Shown here in pieces: positions 15,163-25,700 of a stretch of DNA of 40,777 nt (the stretch's first letter is position 1; each line of letters opens with the position of its first letter). The notes below the pieces were generated by a model. It was not told where the DNA came from and did not search any database. It was given only the letters and a program-made list of their open reading frames with translations. The position numbers and the translations under genes are program-made. Source of the DNA: an uncultured Gemmiger sp. (GTDB lineage Bacteria; Bacillota; Clostridia; Oscillospirales; Ruminococcaceae); assembly GCA_947629015.1 (NCBI GenBank), contig CANRCB010000017.1:1-40777 (forward strand), written 5' to 3'.

Positions 15163-17388
15163 ATGAAGATCATCAAGCGCAACGGAAGTGAAGCGGTTTT
15201 TGACATTTCCAAGATCATTGCGGCGGTCACCAAGGCCAACAACGTGGTGGAGGCCGACCAGCGCCTGACCCAGGCCCAGATCCTGAAGCTGGCGGACGAC
15301 GTGCAGAAGATCTGCCTTGCCCGCCCCCACGCCATGAACGTGGAGGAAGTGCAGGACCTTGTGGAGGACGGCATCATGCAGGCCGGCGCCTACGAGGTCG
15401 CGCGGCGGTACATCACCTACCGCTATGTGCAGAGCCTCAAGCGCACCAGCAACACCACCGATGACCGCATCCTCTCCCTCATTGAGTGCAACAACGAGGA
15501 AGTCAAGCAGGAGAACGCCAACAAGAACCCCACCGTCAACTCGGTGCAGCGGGACTATATGGCCGGCGAGGTCTCCAAGGATCTGGCCATGCGCCTGCTG
15601 CTGCCGGCGGACGTGGTCAAGGCGCACGAGGACGGCATCATCCACTTCCATGATTCCGACTATTACGCCCAGCATATGCACAACTGTGACCTTGTCAATC
15701 TGGAGGATATGCTGCAAAACGGCACCGTCATCTCGGGCACCCTCATCGAAAAGCCGCATTCCTTCTCCACCGCGTGCAACATCGCCACGCAGATCATCGC
15801 GCAGGTGGCCTCCAACCAGTACGGCGGGCAGAGCATCAGCCTGACGCATCTGGCGCCCTTCGTGGACATCAGCCGCAAAAAGATCCGCAAGGACGTCAAG
15901 GCCGAGATGGAAACGCTGGGCGTGGCCCCCGACGAGGAGAAGCTGGCCCAAATCGTCGAGGCCCGCCTGCGCGAGGAGATCAAGCGCGGCGTGCAGACCA
16001 TCCAGTACCAGGTCGTGACGTTGATGACCACCAACGGCCAGGCGCCGTTCATCACGGTGTTCATGTATCTGGGCGAGGCAGGCGGCGACGAGCGCCTCAA
16101 GGCGGATCTCGCCATCATCATCGAGGAGACGCTGCGCCAGCGCTACGAGGGCGTCAAGAACGAGGCCGGCGTGTGGATCACCCCGGCGTTCCCCAAGCTC
16201 ATCTACGTGCTGGAGGAGGACAACGTCCGCGAGGGCACGCCCTACTTCTACCTGACCAAGCTGGCCGCCAAGTGCACCGCCAAGCGCATGGTGCCGGACT
16301 ATATCAGCGAGAAAAAGATGCGGGAATACAAGCTCTCCAAGGGCGAGACGGAAGGCAACGGCGACGTGTACACCTGCATGGGCTGCCGCAGCTTTTTGAC
16401 GCCCGACCGCTCCGGCAACGGGTGGGACAACATCGCCAACGCCAAAAACTACCAGCCCGGCAAGCCGAAGTACTACGGCCGCTTCAACCAGGGCGTGGTG
16501 ACCATCAACCTCGTCGACGTGGCGCTTTCCAGCGGCGGCGATTTTGAGAAGTTCTGGCAGATCTTTGACGAGCGCCTGGCCCTCTGCCACAAAGCGCTGA
16601 TGTGCCGCCACAACCGTTTGAAGGGCACGCTGTCCGACGCGGCGCCCATCCTGTGGCAGTACGGCGCGCTGGCGCGCCTGGAAAAGGGCGAGCCCATCGA
16701 CAAGCTGCTCTACGGCGGGTACTCCACCATCAGCCTGGGCTACGCGGGGCTGTATGAGTGCTGCAAGTATATGACCGGCCGTTCCCACACCGACCCGGCC
16801 GCCAAGCCCTTCGCGCTGGAGGTCATGCAGCACATGAACGATGCCTGCGCCGGCTGGAAGGCCCAGCACAACATTGATTTCAGCCTGTACGGCACCCCGC
16901 TGGAATCCACCACCTACAAGTTCGCCAAGTGCCTGCAAAAGCGGTTTGGCATCGTGCCCGGCATCACCGACAAGAGCTATATCACCAACAGCTACCATGT
17001 GCACGTGACGGAGGAGATCGACGCCTTTACCAAGCTGAAATTCGAGAGTGAGTTCCAGAAGCTCTCCCCCGGCGGCGCCATCAGCTATGTGGAAGTGCCG
17101 GATATGCAGGACAACCTGGAAGCGGTCATCAGCGTGATGCAGTTCATCTATGACAACATCATGTACGCCGAGCTCAACACCAAGAGCGATTACTGCCAGT
17201 GCTGCGGCTACGACGGCGAGATCAGCATCCAGGAGGAGGACGGCAAGCTGGTGTGGGTGTGCCCCAAGTGCGGCAACCGTGACCAGACCAAGATGAACGT
17301 GGCGCGGCGTACCTGCGGGTATATCGGCACCCAGTTCTGGAACCAGGGCCGCACGGCGGAGATCAAGGACCGTGTGCTGCACCTGTAA
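15163..17388 (+). CDS. nrdD: Anaerobic ribonucleoside-triphosphate reductase
   Basis: 741 aa class III ribonucleotide reductase. The N-terminal ATP-cone (about 1-95; IIKRNGSEAVFDISKI) is the allosteric activity site. The catalytic barrel follows, with HFHDSDYYAQHMHNCDL (about 156-172) and CMGCRSFL. The C-terminus has the zinc site CQCCGYDG ... CPKCGN and the glycyl-radical loop RRTCGYIGTQFWNQGRT, whose Gly becomes the stable radical. It reduces NTPs to dNTPs with formate as reductant and is destroyed by oxygen. Activation is by NrdG, divergently encoded, with both genes carrying NrdR-like boxes. Length and all landmarks are normal. Confidence 0.98.
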   Translation: MKIIKRNGSEAVFDISKIIAAVTKANNVVEADQRLTQAQILKLADDVQKICLARPHAMNVEEVQDLVEDGIMQAGAYEVARRYITYRYVQSLKRTSNTTDDRILSLIECNNEEVKQENANKNPTVNSVQRDYMAGEVSKDLAMRLLLPADVVKAHEDGIIHFHDSDYYAQHMHNCDLVNLEDMLQNGTVISGTLIEKPHSFSTACNIATQIIAQVASNQYGGQSISLTHLAPFVDISRKKIRKDVKAEMETLGVAPDEEKLAQIVEARLREEIKRGVQTIQYQVVTLMTTNGQAPFITVFMYLGEAGGDERLKADLAIIIEETLRQRYEGVKNEAGVWITPAFPKLIYVLEEDNVREGTPYFYLTKLAAKCTAKRMVPDYISEKKMREYKLSKGETEGNGDVYTCMGCRSFLTPDRSGNGWDNIANAKNYQPGKPKYYGRFNQGVVTINLVDVALSSGGDFEKFWQIFDERLALCHKALMCRHNRLKGTLSDAAPILWQYGALARLEKGEPIDKLLYGGYSTISLGYAGLYECCKYMTGRSHTDPAAKPFALEVMQHMNDACAGWKAQHNIDFSLYGTPLESTTYKFAKCLQKRFGIVPGITDKSYITNSYHVHVTEEIDAFTKLKFESEFQKLSPGGAISYVEVPDMQDNLEAVISVMQFIYDNIMYAELNTKSDYCQCCGYDGEISIQEEDGKLVWVCPKCGNRDQTKMNVARRTCGYIGTQFWNQGRTAEIKDRVLHL

Positions 17389-17396
17389 TGCGCAAA

Positions 17397-17512
17397 AAGG
17401 GGAGGTTCGGCTTTGCCGGCTGGCGCCGGTGTGCCGCGCCTCCCCTTCCCCTTTCCAACGCCGCAAAAAATACCGTGCGTATGCCCAAAAGCGGCCGGCA
17501 CGGTATTTTTCT
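17397..17512 (+). terminator. Two tandem hairpins after nrdD
   Basis: Hairpin 1 pairs 17397-17405 with 17439-17447 (AAGGGGAGG arm) but has only CCCCTTT after it. Hairpin 2 pairs 17466-17478 with 17498-17510 (13 bp, A-tract/T-tract ends) and is followed by CTCTC. The second is the likelier terminator; sbcD starts 54 nt later, behind GGAGG. Confidence 0.75.
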
Positions 17513-17563
17513 CTCTACCGGCATCGGCCCCGGCCGATGGCCCTGACGCTCGGAGGCGCCCTT

Positions 17564-18709
17564 ATGAAATTCATCCATCTGGCCGATCTGCACTTGGGCA
17601 AGCGGCTCAACGGGTTTTCGATGCTGGAGGACCAGCGGTATATCCTTGGCCGCATCCTGGACATCGCGGACGCCGAAAAGCCCGACGCCGTGCTCATCGC
17701 CGGCGACGTATATGACCGCGCCGTCCCGCCCGAGGAGGCCGTGCGTCTGTTTGACGATTTCCTTGCCGCGCTGGCGGCGCAGGGCGCGCAGATCCTCATC
17801 ATCAGCGGCAACCATGACTCGGCCGAGCGCGTGGCCTTCGGCGGGCGGCTGATGGAGGCGGGCGGGGTGCATCTGGCCCCGGTGTATGACGGCACGGTGG
17901 CGCCCATCCTGTTGGAGGATGCCCACGGCCCCGTGGCCTTCTACCTGCTGCCGTTTTTAAAGCCGGTGCAGCTGCGCGCCCTCTTTCCGGGCGAGGACAT
18001 CGCCACCTGCACCGACGCCATGCGCGCCGCCATCGCCCGCCTTGCCCTTGACCCCGCCGTGCGCAGCGTGGCGGTGGCGCACCAGTTCGTGACCGGGGCC
18101 GCGGTGTCGGACTCGGAGGAATTGGCGGTCGGCGGGCTGGACGAGGTGGACGGCGCGGTGTTCGAGCCGTTCACCTATGTGGCGCTGGGGCACCTGCACA
18201 GCGCGCAAGCCGTGGGGCGGGATGCCGTGCGCTACGCGGGGGCGCCGCTCAAATATTCCTTCTCGGCGCACGAGCGCGACAAGAGCGTGACGGTGGTGGA
18301 GCTGGGCGCGCCCGGCACGCCGCCCGCCGTGCGCGAGGTGCCGCTGGTGCCGCTGCGCGCCCTGCGCGAGATCCGCGGCCCCTTTGAAGAGTTGACCGCG
18401 CCCGCCTTTGTGGCCGCGCAGCCCCGGCCGCGCGGGGATTACTACCGCATCGTGCTCACCGACGAGCAGGATATCCCCAACGGGCTTGCCCGCCTGCGGG
18501 ATCTTTACCCCAACTGCATGGAGCTTGCGTATGACAACCAGCGCACCCGCCGCAGCGCCGAGGTGCGCGGCCCCGGCGAGGTGGAGCGCAAAAGCCCGCT
18601 GGAACTGTTTGAGGAGCTGTACGCTTTGCAAAACAACCAGCCGATGACCCCGGAACAGCGCGCGCTGGCCGCCGGGATGATCGACGAGATCTGGGAGGTG
18701 GCGCCATGA
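17564..18709 (+). CDS. sbcD: SbcCD nuclease subunit D
   Basis: 381 aa Mre11-type calcineurin-like phosphoesterase. The metal-binding motifs appear in order: DLHLGK (near 7), GDVYDRA (near 49), SGNHDSAERVAFG (near 82), VAVAHQF and GHLHSAQ (near 210). With SbcC it forms an ATP-dependent nuclease that cuts DNA hairpins and blocked ends. The ATG at 17564 with GGAGG is the family start (MKFIHLADLHLGKRL); the longer open frame upstream runs through the nrdD terminator. It overlaps sbcC by 4 nt. Confidence 0.95.
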   Translation: MKFIHLADLHLGKRLNGFSMLEDQRYILGRILDIADAEKPDAVLIAGDVYDRAVPPEEAVRLFDDFLAALAAQGAQILIISGNHDSAERVAFGGRLMEAGGVHLAPVYDGTVAPILLEDAHGPVAFYLLPFLKPVQLRALFPGEDIATCTDAMRAAIARLALDPAVRSVAVAHQFVTGAAVSDSEELAVGGLDEVDGAVFEPFTYVALGHLHSAQAVGRDAVRYAGAPLKYSFSAHERDKSVTVVELGAPGTPPAVREVPLVPLRALREIRGPFEELTAPAFVAAQPRPRGDYYRIVLTDEQDIPNGLARLRDLYPNCMELAYDNQRTRRSAEVRGPGEVERKSPLELFEELYALQNNQPMTPEQRALAAGMIDEIWEVAP

Positions 18710-21465
18710 GGCCGCTGCGGTTGACGATGTCGGCGTTCGGGCCGTATGCCGGCCGCGTGGAGCTGGCGATGGACCGTTTGGGCGAGAGCGGGCTGTACCT
18801 CATCACCGGCAGCACCGGCGCCGGCAAGACCACCATTTTTGACGCCATCACCTTTGCACTGTACGGCCGGGCCAGCGGCACCGGGCGGGACGCCGGGATG
18901 CTGCGCTCCAAATATGCCCTGCCGCAGACGCCGACGGAAGTGGAGCTGGTGTTCAGCTACCGCGGCCGGCCGTACACCGTGGCGCGCAACCCCGCCTACA
19001 CGCGCCCGGCCCGGCGCGGCGGCGGCACCACGACCGAAGCCGCGAACGCCACGCTCTGGCTGCCGGACGGCAGCGTGGCCACCGGTGTGAGCAAAGTGGA
19101 CGCCCGCATCCGGGAGATCCTGGGCATCGACTACGCGCAGTTCACCCAGATCGCCATGATCGCGCAGGGGGATTTTCTGCGCCTTTTGCAGGCGGGCACC
19201 GACGCCCGCAAGGAGATCTTCAGCCGGCTGTTCCGCACCGGCAACTACGGCCGTTTGCAGGAGCGCCTGCGCGCCGAGGCCAGCCGCCTGGACGCCGACT
19301 ACGGCCGCCTGGCGGCCGACCTGCGCGCGCAGCGGGCGCAGGCCAAGCTGCCGCCGGAGGACGCCGAAGGATGGGCCGCCCTGCCCGACGGGCCGGACGG
19401 CGGCGAGGGCGCGCTGGCGCTCCTTGCCGGCGCCATCGCCAAAGACGAGGAGCGGGACAGAGCGCTGGGCGGGCAGCTGGCGGCGTATGACGCGCAGCTG
19501 CGCGCCGTGGCGCAGCAGATCGGCAAGGGCGAGGAAAACGCGCAGCGGCGGCAGCGGCTGGCCGAGGCCGAACAGGCCCTGGCAAAGCAGCGCGCCGCGC
19601 AGGAAACGGCCGCCGCCGCGCACAAGCAGGCGGCCGCCGGGCTGCTGCGCGCCAAAGGATTGGCGGCGCAGGCCGCGGCGCTGGAAAACCGCCTGCCGGA
19701 CTATGACGGGCTGGAGGCCGAGCAGGCCCGCCTTGCGCAAAAGCAGCGGGAGCAGGCCGCCAACGGCGCCGCGCTGGCGAGCGCCCGGCCCGCCGCGGCG
19801 GCGCTGGAAAAGGAGCTGCGGGCCCTTGAGGCGGAGGCCGACACGCTCAAAGACGCCGGCGCCATGCTGGAGCGGTACACCAACCGCCTGCGCGCGCTGG
19901 AGGAGCAGCAAAAGGATCTGGAGGCATTGCAGCGCGCCGAGCGGGAGCTGCGGCGGCTGCGCCGGCAGCTGGCGGCCGAGCAGGCGGCCACCCAAAACGC
20001 GCAGGCGGTGCTCGAGCGCTGCCGGGCGGTATCCGACCAAAAGAGCGACGCCTTTCTGCTGGGGCAGGCGGGCATCCTGGCCCAAAGCCTGCGCCCCGGC
20101 GCGCCCTGCCCCGTCTGCGGCAGTACGGCGCACCCGGCCCCGGCCGTGCTGGCCGACAGCGTGCCCACGCAGGCCGAGGTGGAGCAGGCCAAGGCGGACT
20201 GTGAGGCCGCGCAGGCCGCCTTCAACGCGGCCGCCCAAAAGGCCAACGGCACCAACGAGCGCGCCGGGATGCTGGGGGGCACGGTGGAGGAGCAGGCCGC
20301 CCGGCTGCTGCCGGAGCGCGGCGGGGCCGAGCTTGCCGACGCGGTGCAAACCGCCCTTGCGGAGAACGCCGCCCGCCGGCGCAAAGGGGCGGACTGCATC
20401 GAGACCGAGCGGGCAAACCTGGCCCGCCGGGAAAAGCTGGGCGCACTGCTGCCGAAAAAGCGCGCGGCGCTGGAGGCGCAGCGCGCCGAATCGCAGCGTT
20501 TGGAACAGCAAAGCGCCGTGCTCGCGGCCGACATCGCCAGCCTGACACAGCGCATCGGGCAGATGGCCGCCGCCCTGCCCTGCCCCGACCGCGCCGGGGC
20601 GCAGGCCGCCATCGACGAAAAGCGGGCGGCGCAGGCGGCGCTGGAGACCGCGGCGGCCAACGCCGCCGACGCGCTGGTCGCGCAGCAGACCGCGGCGGCC
20701 GCCGCCGAAGGCAAGGTGAACGAGCTGAAGGCGCAGCTGGCCGCCGCGCCGGACATCGACCTTGCCGCCGCGCAGGCGCAGCACGCCGGCTTGAGCGCCG
20801 AGCGCGAGGCCTGCCAAACGCAGAAAAACGCCGCCTGCAACCGCCTGGAGGCGGACCGCCCGCTGCTGGAGGCCCTGCGCCGCACCTGCCGCGACCTGCG
20901 CGCGGCGGAGGCGCGCTGCCGGACGGTGCGCGCGCTGGCCGATACCGCGTGCGGCACCCTGGCGGGCAAGGACAAGGTCATGCTGGAGACCTATGTGCAG
21001 ACCGCCTACTTTGACCGCATTTTGGAGCGGGCGAACCTGCGTTTCCGGGTGATGAGCCGCGGCCAGTACGAGCTGGTGCGCCGCACCGAAGCCGGCAACC
21101 GCCATTCCCAAAGCGGGCTGGATCTGGACATCCTGGACCATTACAACGGCAGCCGCCGCAGCGTGAACACCCTTTCGGGCGGAGAATCCTTCATGGCGTC
21201 GCTCTCGCTGGCGCTGGGGCTCTCGGACGAGGTGCAAGCCACCGCCGGCGGCGTACAGCTGGACGCCATGTTCGTGGACGAGGGCTTTGGCACCCTGAGC
21301 GAGGACGCGCTGCGCCTTGCGGTGGACGCCCTGCAAAGCCTGACCGCGGGCGGGCGGCTGGTGGGCATCATCTCCCATGTGGGGGAGCTCAAGGGCCGCA
21401 TCGACCGCCAGATCGTGGTGGCGCGCCTCCCCTCCGGGGACAGCACCGCCGCCATCCGAGAATAA
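18706..21465 (+). CDS. sbcC: SbcCD nuclease ATPase subunit C
   Basis: 919 aa Rad50-like SMC ATPase. Walker A is TGSTGAGKTT (34-43). Q-loop region and long Ala/Glu/Arg-rich coiled coils (about 190-450 and 490-760) flank the zinc hook CPVC (468-471). The C-terminal half has the ABC signature NTLSGGESFMASLSLALGL and Walker B LDAMFVDEGFGTLSED. Hook dimers tether DNA ends while SbcD cuts. Its hairpin-cleaving activity is notable next to a window rich in REP hairpins, though that link is only suggestive. Coil composition is alanine-heavy, in keeping with the high GC. Confidence 0.96.
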   Translation: MRPLRLTMSAFGPYAGRVELAMDRLGESGLYLITGSTGAGKTTIFDAITFALYGRASGTGRDAGMLRSKYALPQTPTEVELVFSYRGRPYTVARNPAYTRPARRGGGTTTEAANATLWLPDGSVATGVSKVDARIREILGIDYAQFTQIAMIAQGDFLRLLQAGTDARKEIFSRLFRTGNYGRLQERLRAEASRLDADYGRLAADLRAQRAQAKLPPEDAEGWAALPDGPDGGEGALALLAGAIAKDEERDRALGGQLAAYDAQLRAVAQQIGKGEENAQRRQRLAEAEQALAKQRAAQETAAAAHKQAAAGLLRAKGLAAQAAALENRLPDYDGLEAEQARLAQKQREQAANGAALASARPAAAALEKELRALEAEADTLKDAGAMLERYTNRLRALEEQQKDLEALQRAERELRRLRRQLAAEQAATQNAQAVLERCRAVSDQKSDAFLLGQAGILAQSLRPGAPCPVCGSTAHPAPAVLADSVPTQAEVEQAKADCEAAQAAFNAAAQKANGTNERAGMLGGTVEEQAARLLPERGGAELADAVQTALAENAARRRKGADCIETERANLARREKLGALLPKKRAALEAQRAESQRLEQQSAVLAADIASLTQRIGQMAAALPCPDRAGAQAAIDEKRAAQAALETAAANAADALVAQQTAAAAAEGKVNELKAQLAAAPDIDLAAAQAQHAGLSAEREACQTQKNAACNRLEADRPLLEALRRTCRDLRAAEARCRTVRALADTACGTLAGKDKVMLETYVQTAYFDRILERANLRFRVMSRGQYELVRRTEAGNRHSQSGLDLDILDHYNGSRRSVNTLSGGESFMASLSLALGLSDEVQATAGGVQLDAMFVDEGFGTLSEDALRLAVDALQSLTAGGRLVGIISHVGELKGRIDRQIVVARLPSGDSTAAIRE

Positions 21466-21523
21466 AAGCTATGTACCCGGAAGGTTGTCGAAAAAGAAGC
21501 GACAAATGCTTTTTGGAGTGCTT

Positions 21524-21602
21524 GTAGGGGACGGCCTCCGGACGTCCCGCAAACCTTTCGTCGCTGCAACGTCCACGGGGCGTCGAGGACGCCGCCCCCT
21601 AC
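21524..21602. repeat. REPIN, type B (79 bp)
   Basis: Two inverted copies of a REP with GTAGGGG head and GACGTCCCG / GACGCC arms, at 21524-21549 and 21577-21602, with a 27-bp centre. Each half is a hairpin and the pair forms a larger hairpin. The same type occurs singly at 29058 and 39401. Confidence 0.85.
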
Positions 21603-21650
21603 AGTTTGCCTTGGGATCGCAGTTGATTTTTGTGACACGCTGATCAGGAA

Positions 21651-21695
21651 CGCCCCGGCACCTGTACGGTGCCGGGGCGTCAGTGTGTCAAAAAA
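21651..21695 (+). terminator. Terminator downstream of sbcC
   Basis: A perfect 12-bp GC stem (21651-21662 with 21668-21679) closes a TGTAC loop. Outer flanks TGACACGCTGA (21632-21642) and TCAGTGTGTCA (21680-21690) also pair with one G-T, extending it. No T run follows (AAAAAAG), so termination strength is uncertain. It lies between two REPINs. Confidence 0.55.
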
Positions 21696-21715
21696 GCGCT
21701 TTTATGGGTAGATTT

Positions 21716-21795
21716 GTAGGGCGGGGGCTTGCCCCCGCCGCATCCTACTTGCCGTTGCAACAATGTTTTCCGGCGGGCTCAAGAGCCCGCCCTAC
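21716..21795. repeat. REPIN, type A (80 bp)
   Basis: GTAG head plus GGCGGGGGCTTGCCCCCGCC at 21716-21739 faces an inverted copy, CGGCGGGCTCAAGAGCCCGCC plus CTAC, ending at 21795. This is the same family as the RAYT array (GTAGGGCGGG head). Together with the type B REPIN and the hairpin it fills the 394-bp gap between sbcC and the permease gene. Confidence 0.88.
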
Positions 21796-21859
21796 ACGCT
21801 TCCATGTGGTAACGATCGTTTTTTGACAGTCTCACCCGGAACGCCCCGGGTTTACTTTA

Positions 21860-22720
21860 TCACAGGCCGAGCAGCTGCAGCAGCACGCCGCAGGCGGTGC
21901 CGCAGGCCCAGAGCAGGCCGGTCAAAAACAGGTCCTGCCGGCGGCTGGGGTTGACGCGCCACAGCACCGCCAGCCCCACCCCGGCGCCGGCCGCCAGCCC
22001 GGCGAACAGGCTGCCAAAGCTGATGGTCCCCTGCGCGTACAGCTGTGCCAGCAGCACGCTGGCGGCGCAGTTGGGCACCATACCCACCAGCGCGGCCGCC
22101 GCCGGCTGCAGGATGCCCAGCCCGGCGAGCATCCGCGCGATGGTCTGCTGCCCGACGGCGGCGAACAGCGCCCCCAAAGCGAGGTTGAACAGCAGGATAA
22201 AGGCAAAGATCTCCAGCGTGTGGCGCAGCGCCGCCAGCCACACGCCGCTCGTTTCGGCGTGTTCCTCGCGGCAGTCCACCCCGGCGGCGCTGCCGGCATA
22301 CCCGCCGTACAGCCCCTTTGGCAGCACGCGCCGCAGCGGCACGTCCAGCACAAAGCCCGCCGCGATGCCCAGCACCGCCTTGCCCGCCAGCAGCAGCCCC
22401 AGCGTGCGCCACAGCCCCGGCACGGCGGCCAGGACGGGCAGGGCCTCGTCGCTGGTGGCCAGGAACACCGCCAGCAGCGCCCCCGGCGTGATGACGCGCC
22501 CCGCGTACAGGTTGGCCGCCAGGGCCGAAAACCCGCACTGCGGCACGCAGCCCAGCAGCGCCCCCGGCACAAAGCCCCAGCGCCCGCCGCCCGCCAGCAC
22601 CTTCTCGATGCGCCGGCCGTGGTGGCGTTCGATCGCTTCGATCAAAAGGTAGGCCAGATACAAAAAGGGCAGCAGGCGCGCGCTGTCCCACAAGGCGTCG
22701 GCCACAACATCCAGCACCAA
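21860..22720 (-). CDS. Putative ten-TM heavy-metal/manganese-type permease (ArsP_2-like)
   Basis: 286 aa, almost entirely hydrophobic. The two halves carry similar motifs, GALLGCVPQCGFSALAANLYAGRVITPGALL (about 53-83) and ALVGMVPNCAASVLLAQLYAQGTISFGSL (about 211-240). This inverted-repeat plan with Cys in each half fits the putative ten-TM exporter family (PF11449). The central loop DCREEHAETSG is the only charged stretch. The start codon is TTG (22720) or GTG (22717), with GAGGTG upstream. Substrate unknown; no metal regulator nearby. Confidence 0.75.
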   Translation of the reverse strand: MVLDVVADALWDSARLLPFLYLAYLLIEAIERHHGRRIEKVLAGGGRWGFVPGALLGCVPQCGFSALAANLYAGRVITPGALLAVFLATSDEALPVLAAVPGLWRTLGLLLAGKAVLGIAAGFVLDVPLRRVLPKGLYGGYAGSAAGVDCREEHAETSGVWLAALRHTLEIFAFILLFNLALGALFAAVGQQTIARMLAGLGILQPAAAALVGMVPNCAASVLLAQLYAQGTISFGSLFAGLAAGAGVGLAVLWRVNPSRRQDLFLTGLLWACGTACGVLLQLLGL

Positions 22721-22752
22721 AAACGGAACACCTCAAATCCAGGGATAAGATC

Positions 22753-22776
22753 GGGGCGGCCGCACAGGGCCGCCCC
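22753..22776. terminator. GC hairpin between the 1236-aa protein and permease genes
   Basis: A 9-bp stem GGGGCGGCC (22753-22761) pairs with GGCCGCCCC (22768-22776). On the minus strand it is followed by GATCTTATCC, with no real T run. It could attenuate read-through between the two minus-strand genes. Confidence 0.4.
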
Positions 22777-22785
22777 GGCGTTTTC

Positions 22786-25700
22786 TCAATACCGCTGTAT
22801 CATGGGGAAGACCAGCGCCAGCACCGCCCAGGCCACCTGGTACAGCACCAAAGCGGGCAGCGGCAGCGCCGTCAGGCCCAGCGCCGGCACCGACATGATG
22901 AGCGCCAGCACCGCGCTGAACAGCACCGAGGCCGAAAGCACCATGCTGCCGCGGCGCTCGCCCTCGGCCGCGCCGGCCGCGGCCTCCAACCCGCCGACAA
23001 AGCTGGCAAAGCTGCCCATGTGCAGCATATTGCCGCTGCTCTCCGGCAGCCACGCGGTGGCGGGCTCGAGCGCTTCGCGCTCTTCCTCCGTGAGCACCTT
23101 GACGGCGCCGGCCTGCAGGCCGTACACGGCGGTGAGCAGGGCCTCGTCACAGTTGAAATCGTCGCCGTCCACCACAAAGGACACACCGCTGCGGCGCAGG
23201 CCGTCCAGCACGGCGGCGGTATCGGCATCGCGCTGGTAGGCCACCTGGAACACGCTGAACAGCTTGCCCGACACCGCCAGATAGATGAAGCGGCGTTGGT
23301 CGGCCGGGTCGCGCAGGTCATCGAGGTTGGGCACCTTGACGCCGTATTCCAGCATGAGCGCCCGGTTGCCGGCCAGCACGCGCTCGCCGTCGATCCAGCC
23401 GACATACCCCTTGCCGTACTCGGCCGAGAAATCATCGACCTTGGCCAGCAGCTTGCGGTTGCCGCCGATCATGCCCAAAAACACGCTCTGCATACTGGGG
23501 CAGCCCAGCGCCAGCAGCGAGGCGGCGTAGGTGATGGCGCGGTCGATCTGCTCCTTGTGGGCAGGCTTGATGCCGCACAGCCGGACCGAGCCCTCGGGGA
23601 AAAGGTCGTGCGTGGTGAGGTGGATGACGTTGATGCGCCCGAGCTGGCGGATATCGTGCCAGCCGGGGATGACGGCCCCTACCTGCGCCGCGCTGCGCTG
23701 CATGAGGAAGGCGGGCAGCGCCGAGAGCAGCGTGCCGGCAAGCGGCGCGCCCAGGCACAGCACGCACGCCAGCGCGGTGACGGCCTTGCCGGCATCGCGG
23801 TGGTACAGCAGCGTGAACACCACGCAGAGCAGCGCGCAGCCCGCCAGCACGCGGGCCAGCTGCTGCTGGTTCTTGTCGCTGGGGCGGCGGGCGGTGGCCG
23901 AAGCCAAAAAGCCCTTGAACAGCTCGGTCGGCCGGCTGATGAGCACGTAGGGGCGCGGTTCCGCCAGGCCGCGGGCCGCGGCCTGCAGCATACCGGATTC
24001 CGTCAGGCGGCGGGCCACGGCGTGCTCGGTCTTTGCCGAGACAAGGTCGAACCCGGCGCACAGCGCGCGGGCATCCAGCGCCTTGCCGAGGGTGTTGCCG
24101 CACAGCAGCAGCACCGCCGCGCCGCCCACAAGGGTGAAGCGCGCGGGGTCATACAGGTCCGGCCAGATGAGGAGCACCAGCACCTGTACCAGCGCGCCGA
24201 CGGCCGCCAGCGCGGCCATACTGTCCGGCGAGGGGGTGCGCACAAGGCCCGCCAGGCCCCACAGCATGGTGCGCCAGGCCACCGCGCACGCGGCGGCGAC
24301 GAACACCAGCATGGTGGCCAGCAGCGGCGTTTTGCCGGCGCTCAGCGCCAGCGGGGCGGGCATGGGCGCGCTGCCGGCGGCCGCCACGCCCAGATAGATG
24401 AGCAGCAGCGCCAGCGCGGCCAGGATGATGGTGCTGATGCCCAGCGTCATCGCCTGCCGCCGCAGATCCGCCTGCACGGCGGGGGCGTCCTCGGGTTTGT
24501 CGTAGCTGTGCTGCGCGGTGTGCGGCGCGGCGATAAAGGGCGAGGTTGGGGTCTCGGCCTGCTCGTCCTCGGGCACGCCCTTCAGGCGCACCGGGGCGGT
24601 GCCGGCCGGGGCGGCTTTGCCGGGCACGGAGGCGGTATCGGTCAGGATCTTTGCGGCTTCGGCAAAGCGGTCCTCCGGCTTGCCCGCGGTACCGGCCGCG
24701 GGGGCCGCCGCATCGGCGGGGCGGCTGTTGATGGCCTCCTCAATGTTGCGGACGAACTGGGAGGCCGAGGGCGGCGCCTCCTGCCCGGCGGGGGCCGGCT
24801 GCGGCTGCGCGCCGGCGCCGGCATCCAGCAGCACCTCGCCGGTGTGCGGCGCGGCGGGGGCAGGCCCCGCCGCGGGGCGGCGCATCCGGCGCGCCTCGCC
24901 GTACGCTTCCAGGAACAGGGCGGTATCCTCGGCGGGGCGTTCCCCGCCGATCTGCATGGTAAAGCCGCCCGTCCCGTCGGCGGGGGCGGGGGCAGGGGCC
25001 GGGGCGGCGTCCTCCGCCATCACCGGCTCGCCCACCGGCCCGGGGGCGCGCCAGGTCTGGGGCTCCGCCTTGCGGCGGGCCTGGCCGGGGAAATATTCCA
25101 CGGTATCCCGCTTTTTGCGGTAGACGCCGCCGGCGGGCGGGTCGGAGGGCTGGCCGCCCAAGATGTCCCCCATCCCCTGCTGGAGGAACTCCATCGTCGA
25201 GGTGCCGGGCAAGATGCCCTCAAGGGGGTCGCCCTGCGGTGTCTCAAAGGTGATCTCACCGGTGGTGCCGGCGCCGCCCGGCGCCGCGTCAAGGCCGAGG
25301 CCGGCGTCAAGGCCGAGGTCGGCAAAGATATCCGGTTCGGGTTCGTCCTGCGGCGCGCTATCCGCGGCAGACGGCACCTCCGGCAGGGTCTCGGGCGCGG
25401 GGCCGGCGGGCCACGATGCCGGTTCCGGCTCCGGCGCGGCCTCCTCGGGCCAGGCCTCTTCCTGCGGTTCCATCCGGATGGCCGGGGGCACATCCAGCCC
25501 GTTGCCGCGCCCCGCCGTATAGCGGGAGCGGATGCTGTCCATCGGGAGCTGCATGCTCAGCTGCCCGGCGGGGGGCAGGTCGGGGAAGGTCTCGTCCTCC
25601 AGCACGACGCCGCGGTGGGCGGGCGCCGGGCCGGGGGCGGGCTCCGCCTCGCGCGATTCGGGGATGTAGAGCTCCTCGGCCTGTTTGCCGCGGCCGAACA

